From WHTB01 sp050699035 (GTDB lineage Bacteria > Actinomycetota > Actinomycetes > Propionibacteriales > Nocardioidaceae), in assembly GCA_050699035.1 (NCBI GenBank), contig JBOHDE010000160.1, forward strand, positions 1 to 9,327: DNA of 9,327 nucleotides, read 5' to 3'. A program made the position numbers and the translations under genes. Below, piece by piece: positions 5,739-9,327 of this stretch. Numbering within the stretch: position 1 is the first letter of the stretch; each line of letters starts with the position of its first letter. The notes below the pieces were generated by a model, which saw only the letters and a program-made list of their open reading frames with translations, was not told where the DNA came from and searched no databases.

Positions 5739-5882
5739 CTAGGTGAAGATGCTGACGCCTCCTGGGCCGACCAAGAGGCCCAGCACGATCAGCAAGATGC
5801 CCCACAGCATCTGGCCACGGATCAGGCTGACGATGCCGACGATCACCATCACGACGGCGATCAGCCACAGTACTGTGGTCAT
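5739..5882 (-). CDS. GPGG-motif small membrane protein, 47 residues
   Basis: A minus-strand frame encodes MTTVLWLIAVVMVIVGIVSL, then a short polar turn IRGQ, then a second hydrophobic stretch MLWGILLIVLGLLV, ending GPGGVSIFT. Two short transmembrane helices are predicted by eye (residues about 4-21 and 25-38). The GPGG end is the hallmark of a conserved small actinobacterial membrane protein family of unknown function. AGGAAA precedes the ATG at good spacing. The gene is convergent with the amidase and stands alone. Apart from membrane location, nothing in the sequence tells its job. It is short enough to be missed by length-filtered gene finding. Confidence 0.88.
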   Translation of the reverse strand: MTTVLWLIAVVMVIVGIVSLIRGQMLWGILLIVLGLLVGPGGVSIFT

Positions 5883-5988
5883 GGTTTCCTGCTTTCTCTC
5901 TCCCGATTACTCCCGCTGTAACTGTTTCCGAGACTGCAGCTCCGAAACCTCGCCGGGTCCGCGGACGACGGTCTGACAGGCTGACCGC

Positions 5989-6483
5989 ATGGAGCCGATC
6001 GACGAGGTCAGCGCCCGGGACCTGTGGGCGGGGTACGTCGCAGCGCATCCGGAGTACGCCGACGAGCAGCCACCGACCGAGCGCTTCGGCGACTCCGCCG
6101 AGCTGGCCGACGAGCTGCTCGCCCTCGTACTCGACGGCCCGAAACGCGCCACCGCCGGGCTGGTCGCTGAGTTCCGCGCCGAGCACGAGCCACTGCCCCG
6201 GATCGGCGGTCACTGGCTCGTCGCCGACGGTGCCGGCGTCGCCCGGGCCGTGCTGCGCAGCCGGGAGCTGAGGGTCGGGCCGCTCGGCAGCGTCGACGAC
6301 CAGTTCGCCTGGGACGAAGGCGAGGGCGATCGCAGCCGCGACTACTGGCTCGACGCGCACCGGAGGTTCTTCACCCGGTCGTGTGCGCGGATCGGCGTCG
6401 AGATGAGCGACGACGTCGAGGTGGTGTTCGAGCGGTTCGACGTGGTCTGGCCGCAACGTCCGGATGACACCGGCGGGTGCTGA
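5989..6483 (+). CDS. ASCH domain-containing protein
   Basis: A 164-residue protein made of one ASCH domain, a PUA-like beta-barrel fold thought to bind RNA or nucleotides; some members hydrolyse N4-acetylcytidine. The N-terminal helical part ends in the family motif GPKRATAGL (residues about 50-58), the equivalent of the G-x-K-x-A-T signature. After GGHWLVADGAGVARAVLRS come VDDQFAWDEGEGDRS and YWLDAHRRFF, the conserved EGEGD-x(n)-W-x(2)-H-x(3)-F block. The length is normal. The ribosome binding site is weak (CAGG); CAGGCT seven bases before the ATG could instead be the -10 of a leaderless transcript. It is convergent with the thioredoxin operon, and its substrate is unknown. Confidence 0.9.
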   Translation: MEPIDEVSARDLWAGYVAAHPEYADEQPPTERFGDSAELADELLALVLDGPKRATAGLVAEFRAEHEPLPRIGGHWLVADGAGVARAVLRSRELRVGPLGSVDDQFAWDEGEGDRSRDYWLDAHRRFFTRSCARIGVEMSDDVEVVFERFDVVWPQRPDDTGGC

Positions 6484-6516
6484 CCGGCCCGGCCCCGCTC
6501 AGGCGGGGGGGACCGG
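6484..6516. terminator. Candidate bidirectional terminator between ASCH and thioredoxin genes
   Basis: CCCCGC (6493-6498) and GCGGGG (6503-6508) pair perfectly around TCAG, which contains the thioredoxin stop. Outer CCGG elements add partial extension. It lies between two convergent genes 15 bases apart. There is no T run on either side, as is frequent in high-GC actinomycetes. Confidence 0.4.
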
Positions 6517-6846
6517 CAGTGCGGCGAGCGCGGCGTCCAGCTCGGTCAGCAACCGCGCCTTCGGCCGGGCGCCGACGACGGACCAGACCGGCTCGCCGCC
6601 GTGGAACAACGTCAGTGTCGGCAACGCCTGCACGCGGTACCGCGCGGGCACCAACGGGCTCTCGTCGGCGTTCAGCTTGACGATGTCGAGCACGTCCGCC
6701 CGCTCGGCGGCGATCGCGGCGAGCACCGGAGCCACCTGGTGGCACGGCGGGCACCACTGCGCCCAGAAGTCCACCAGCACCGGCCGGCCGGACGCGAGCA
6801 CCTCCATCGCGAAAGTCTGGTCGTCCACTTCCCGGAGTTCCGTCAT
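6499..6846 (-). CDS. trxA: Thioredoxin with CPPC active site
   Basis: A 115-residue cytosolic thioredoxin, a protein-disulfide reductase. The fold order is intact: VLVDFWAQWCPPC (residues 23-35) with the redox cysteines at 32 and 35, KLNADESPLV after the second strand, and the cis-proline loop ALPTLTLFHGG (74-84). The active site reads CPPC, where most thioredoxins have CGPC. A second proline between the cysteines is expected to shift the redox potential, though the value cannot be read from sequence. There is no signal peptide, which argues against a secreted TlpA-type protein. ATG 6846 is chosen because AGGGAG precedes it and it forms an ATGA overlap with the merR stop. Another ATG five codons upstream lies inside merR. 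It is co-transcribed with the MerR regulator. Confidence 0.92.
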   Translation of the reverse strand: MTELREVDDQTFAMEVLASGRPVLVDFWAQWCPPCHQVAPVLAAIAAERADVLDIVKLNADESPLVPARYRVQALPTLTLFHGGEPVWSVVGARPKARLLTELDAALAALPVPPA

Positions 6847-7214
6847 CTCTGCTCCCTGCATCCGTACTGCTCGGCATCGGTCAGGAGTGCGGTAAGCCGC
6901 CGCCGTAGCCCGGTCAGCTCGGTTATCCGTGCGTCGACCTCGGCGATCCGGCTCCGGTACGCCGTCAGCGACGCCGGGCAGACGTCGGCCCGCTCGTTCC
7001 CGGCCCGTAGGCACTCGACGAACGGGTACGTCTGCTCGGCGGTCAGGCCCAGCGACAGCAGCGCCTTCACCTCGCGCACCACCGCCACGTCCTGGTCGGT
7101 GTACGTCCGGTACCCGTTGGCCTCCCGGCCCGGCCGGACCAGCCCCTGGGACTCGTAGTACCGCACCGCCCGGACCGTGACACCGGCCCGCTCGGCGACA
7201 TCGCTGATGTGCAT
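6843..7214 (-). CDS. MerR-family transcriptional regulator of the thioredoxin operon
   Basis: A 123-residue MerR-type activator/repressor. The N-terminal winged helix-turn-helix (ISDVAERAGVTVRAVRYYES, then GLVRPGREANGYRTY) matches the family DNA-binding domain. The second half is the dimerisation coiled coil (about residues 84-112) with a short effector end. Three cysteines, Cys68, Cys79 and Cys118, lie outside the DNA-binding part. Encoded together with a thioredoxin, they make thiol or metal sensing plausible, but this is inference. A near-perfect GAGGAGG lies before ATG 7214. The gene overlaps thioredoxin by four bases. A palindrome within its own promoter indicates autoregulation, with the protein twisting a long-spacer promoter as MerR proteins do. 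Confidence 0.93.
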   Translation of the reverse strand: MHISDVAERAGVTVRAVRYYESQGLVRPGREANGYRTYTDQDVAVVREVKALLSLGLTAEQTYPFVECLRAGNERADVCPASLTAYRSRIAEVDARITELTGLRRRLTALLTDAEQYGCREQR

Positions 7215-7232
7215 CCCGCCTCCTCGACACCG

Positions 7233-7264
7233 ACGCTAAACCTTGACGCCAACGTCAAGGTCAA
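7233..7264 (-). promoter_or_regulatory. MerR-type promoter and operator of merR-trxA
   Basis: Read on the minus strand, TTGACC (7264-7259) is the -35 and TTAGCG or TAGCGT (within 7239-7233) the -10, giving a spacer of 19 or 20 bases. Between them lies a perfect inverted repeat, ACCTTGACG-CCAA-CGTCAAGGT (7240-7261, nine-base arms). A palindrome inside an overlong spacer is the classical arrangement bound by MerR dimers. The operator ends about 25 bases upstream of the merR start codon. Confidence 0.8.
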
Positions 7265-7369
7265 GGGCTCGTGTCCAGGGTCACGCCGTGGTCGTCCGCG
7301 TCGCACCGACTCGTCCGTACGGCTCGAACTCGCCGAATATCCCACGCCGCGCGTCGCCGGTACGCCAGC

Positions 7370-8215
7370 ATGGGCCGGGTGAGTCTCGGGAAAGCGCCGC
7401 ATCGCTCCTGCCTCGGCCAGGCGCCGAGGGGGCGGCCCGCGCATCGTGGCCGCGCCCGACGGCCTCCGCTCGTCCCACTTCTCGTCGTCGGTGGGCTGCT
7501 CCTGGCCGGCACCGCGGGAGTACTCACGCAGCAGATGCCTGGATCCCACGAGCACGTCGGTGTCTCGGCGGGAGCACAGACCCGGCCGCTCGGCCACCCT
7601 GCTCCCGCGCCCGCCCAGCGGGGCGAGTTCGCGTTCCTGCACACCCAGCCGGGCCAGCCGGACCAGCCGGTCGCCTACGACCCGTGCCGCCCGATCCGCG
7701 TGGTCGTCAACAACGCGGAAGCACCACCCGGGGCGGACCGGCTGCTGGACGAGGCGATCGACACGGTCTCGGCCGCGACCGGGCTGCAGTTCGCCATCGA
7801 CGGCGAGACCGACGAGCGCCCCACGCTCGGCCGGCGGCCGACCGACCCCGACCGCTACGGCGACGGCTGGTCACCGGTCCTGGTCGCCTGGACGGCGCCG
7901 GCCGTGGTCTCGAGGCTCCGGGGTACGACGACCGGTCTGGCCGGCAGCTCCGTCCACCCGGACGGCGACCGCCTGGTCACCGGCATCGTCTTGCTCGACG
8001 GCCCCGAGGTCCGCGCGGCGCTCGCCCTCGACGGCCGCAGTGCCGCACGGGCCGTCATCGTGCACGAGCTCGGTCACCTCGTCGGGCTCGACCACGTCGA
8101 CGACCCGCGGCAGCTGATGCATGCCAAGGGCACACCGGGCGTCACGTCACTCGGCGCCGGCGACCGGCACGGTCTGCGCGCCCTCGGCCTCGGCCGCTGC
8201 TTCCTGGACGACTGA
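7370..8215 (+). CDS. Membrane-anchored or secreted matrixin-like zinc metalloprotease
   Basis: A 281-residue protein with a basic N-terminus (AHRGRARRPP) followed by one hydrophobic segment (residues about 34-52, PLVPLLVVGGLLLAGTAGVL). That could be a signal anchor or an uncleaved signal peptide. The C-terminal domain is a metallopeptidase: HELGHLVGLDH (232-242) supplies three zinc-binding histidines and catalytic Glu233. LMHAKG with Met250 is the likely Met-turn of a metzincin/matrixin. Cysteines in YDPCRPI and in the final GRCFLDD flank the domain and could form a disulfide, which fits an extracytoplasmic location. The start is uncertain. The frame is open to GTG 7271, which has AAGGG nearby but sits against the merR operator. 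ATG 7370 is preferred because the added 33 residues are featureless and basic. It stands alone and its substrate is unknown. Confidence 0.82.
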   Translation: MGRVSLGKAPHRSCLGQAPRGRPAHRGRARRPPLVPLLVVGGLLLAGTAGVLTQQMPGSHEHVGVSAGAQTRPLGHPAPAPAQRGEFAFLHTQPGQPDQPVAYDPCRPIRVVVNNAEAPPGADRLLDEAIDTVSAATGLQFAIDGETDERPTLGRRPTDPDRYGDGWSPVLVAWTAPAVVSRLRGTTTGLAGSSVHPDGDRLVTGIVLLDGPEVRAALALDGRSAARAVIVHELGHLVGLDHVDDPRQLMHAKGTPGVTSLGAGDRHGLRALGLGRCFLDD

Positions 8216-8241
8216 CCGGAGCGGACCAGGCCACGGTCCTC

Positions 8242-8306
8242 CCGGTGAGTGTGACGTTTTGGTCGCGACACGCCGGCGTGTCGCACCAAAACGTCACACT
8301 CACCGG
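8242..8306. repeat. 65-base near-perfect palindrome (REP-like dispersed repeat, terminator candidate)
   Basis: The left arm CCGGTGAGTGTGACGTTTTG and the right arm CAAAACGTCACACTCACCGG are exact complements. They flank the perfect 16-base core GACACGCCGGCGTGTC (8267-8282), and the only defect is one extra C in the left half near 8265. RNA of this stretch would fold into one very long hairpin. It lies between convergent genes, the metalloprotease ending at 8215 and gluconokinase ending at 8313. A second copy of the core and right arm is at 1-35. The position suits bidirectional termination. Recurrence, plus the length of the stem, points to a dispersed repeat family. Confidence 0.85.
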
Positions 8307-8312
8307 CAGAAT

Positions 8313-8819
8313 TCAGCGGAGCCGGTGGACGAGGTCTGCGACGATCTCGTCCACCGGCGCTGCGATGTCGACGACGACGCCGTTCTCGTCGTCGGCGATC
8401 GCCTCCAGTGTCTCCAGCTGCGAGTCGAGCAGCGTCGGCGGGAAGAAGTGGTCGCGGTGCTGCATCCGTTGCAGCAGCAGCGCCTTGTCGCCGGCCAGGT
8501 GGACGAACACGGTGTCGGCCGCACCCGCACGCAGTACGTCGCGGTAGCGGCGTCTGAGCGCCGAGCAGGTGAGCACGGTCGACCGGCCGGTGGCGCCACG
8601 CTCCCGCGTCCAGTCGGCGAGCGCGCGCAGCCAGGGCCACCGGTCCTCGTCGGTGAGGGGTACGCCGTCGGACATCTTGGCGATGTTGGCGGCGGGGTGG
8701 AAGTCATCGCCCTCGGCGAGCTCGTACCCGAGACGCTCCGCCAGGGGTACGCCGACGACGCTCTTGCCCGATCCCGACACGCCCATCACCACGATGTGCT
8801 GCGTCGCCGCCACGACCAT
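8313..8819 (-). CDS. gntK: Gluconokinase
   Basis: A 168-residue gluconokinase that phosphorylates D-gluconate to 6-phosphogluconate with ATP, feeding the pentose-phosphate and Entner-Doudoroff routes. It has the P-loop GVSGSGKS (residues 13-20), the substrate-side motif EGDDFHP (36-42), KMSDGVPLTDEDRWPWL (48-64), CSALRRRYRD (85-94), and HFFPPTLLDSQLETLE (124-139), all characteristic of the GntK/IdnK family and at the normal length. ATG 8819 lies four bases after the gntP stop and has no evident Shine-Dalgarno sequence, so translation was probably coupled to gntP. Because gntP is now broken, both expression and the gluconate supply of this kinase may be altered. Confidence 0.95.
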   Translation of the reverse strand: MVVAATQHIVVMGVSGSGKSVVGVPLAERLGYELAEGDDFHPAANIAKMSDGVPLTDEDRWPWLRALADWTRERGATGRSTVLTCSALRRRYRDVLRAGAADTVFVHLAGDKALLLQRMQHRDHFFPPTLLDSQLETLEAIADDENGVVVDIAAPVDEIVADLVHRLR

Positions 8820-8823
8820 GCCG

Positions 8824-9305
8824 CTAGAACACGTACCAGAGCATGACGCTGATCACGAACGCCGTCAGCCCGAGCGTCGTCTCCATCACCGTCCAGGTCT
8901 TCAGCGTGGTCTTCTCGTCCATCCCGAAGAACCGGCTGACCAGCCAGAAACCGGAGTCGTTGACGTGCGACAGCACCGTCGCGCGCGCCGTTCGCCGAAC
9001 CGGGAGATCAGCGTGTCGGCCAACGTCTGTGCCCCACCCGACACCTCGAGCATCCGGCCGAGCATTGCGCCGAAGCCGACCAGCAGGGCGACCGACGCCA
9101 GCGTGTCACCGAAGCCGGACAGCAGTACGTCCGGGACGTCACCGAGCGGCACCTTGGCGACCAGGGCGGTGACCAGGCTCACCAGCACCAGCGCGAGGAA
9201 CGCGTGCAGCTTGAGCTTGATGATCAGCAGCAGCAGGAGGGCGACCGCGGCCGCAGCGATCGCCAACAGCGGTCCAGTGTCATAGGCAGGACTCATCGGA
9301 TCCAT
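8824..9305 (-). pseudogene. gntP: Gluconate permease GntP, internally deleted and frameshifted
   Basis: From ATG 9303-9305 the frame encodes MDPMSPAYDTGPLLAIAAAA, two or three hydrophobic segments, and the GntP-like VALLVGFGAMLGRMLEVSGG up to LADTLISRFGERRA (about residue 107). Then it turns into Arg/Cys-rich nonsense. In another frame, the family C-terminus appears directly afterwards (ATVLSHVNDSGFWLVSRFFG, then MDEKTTLKTW and a last hydrophobic helix ending LWYVF, stop at 8824-8826). A full-length GntP has roughly 440-450 residues and 12 or more membrane segments. About 280-300 central residues are therefore gone, with the join inside GCGCGCGC at about 8981-8990 and the frame shifted by two. 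The H+/gluconate symporter cannot be functional. GntK follows four bases later. The start at 9296 (second Met) is an alternative. Confidence 0.85.
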
Positions 9306-9327
9306 GACGAGCCACCCTCGCGGACCT

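Noticed and set aside
7243..8547. Long plus-strand frame of 434 codons overlapping the metalloprotease
   Set aside because: Arg/Pro/Gly-rich translation typical of a shadow frame in high-GC DNA; the overlapping frame has the zinc motif and a hydrophobic anchor.

Overview
The window is very GC-rich and its codons prefer G or C at the third position. The gene families present point to a high-GC actinomycete: a GPGG-motif small membrane protein, a MerR/thioredoxin pair, a QueA-like protein coupled to an SDR, and a DUF6244-like protein beside a nuclease. The genus cannot be fixed from the sequence alone.

Layout, left to right. Positions 1-35 hold one arm and the core of a palindromic repeat that recurs nearly complete at 8242-8306. 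Positions 55-1805 on the minus strand are a two-gene operon, an SDR oxidoreductase followed by a QueA-like protein with an ATGA overlap. It is read from a small palindrome-rich regulatory region at 1859-1883. On the plus strand at 1921-2013 lies the broken N-terminus of an MTH1187/DUF77-family thiamine-binding protein. It is followed by an out-of-frame orphan C-terminus (2000-2128) and then an intact but diverged member of the same family (2128-2433).

Positions 2626-4334 look like an acquired, somewhat lower-GC module. It encodes a helical coiled-coil-like protein, a small HHIVEQ-type HNH/endonuclease VII-like toxin domain, and two tandem paralogous small proteins that are probable immunity proteins. 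I think this is a split or orphan polymorphic-toxin cassette, and it is the most interesting part of the window. Its last gene runs out of its conserved region into the promoter and start of an amidase-signature enzyme (4313-5716).

Positions 5739-5882 (minus) encode a 47-residue GPGG-motif membrane protein. An ASCH-domain protein follows on the plus strand (5989-6483). A coupled minus-strand operon (6499-7214) encodes a MerR regulator with three cysteines and a thioredoxin with a CPPC active site. Its promoter carries a textbook MerR palindrome between widely spaced -35 and -10 elements. A membrane-anchored or secreted matrixin-type metalloprotease follows (about 7370-8215, plus). The right end holds a gluconate locus on the minus strand: gntP, wrecked by a large internal deletion with a frame change, and an intact gluconokinase gntK.

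The flanks are ordinary chromosomal housekeeping and stress genes. The accessory signal is concentrated in about 1921-4334, plus the repeat family and the decayed transporter.
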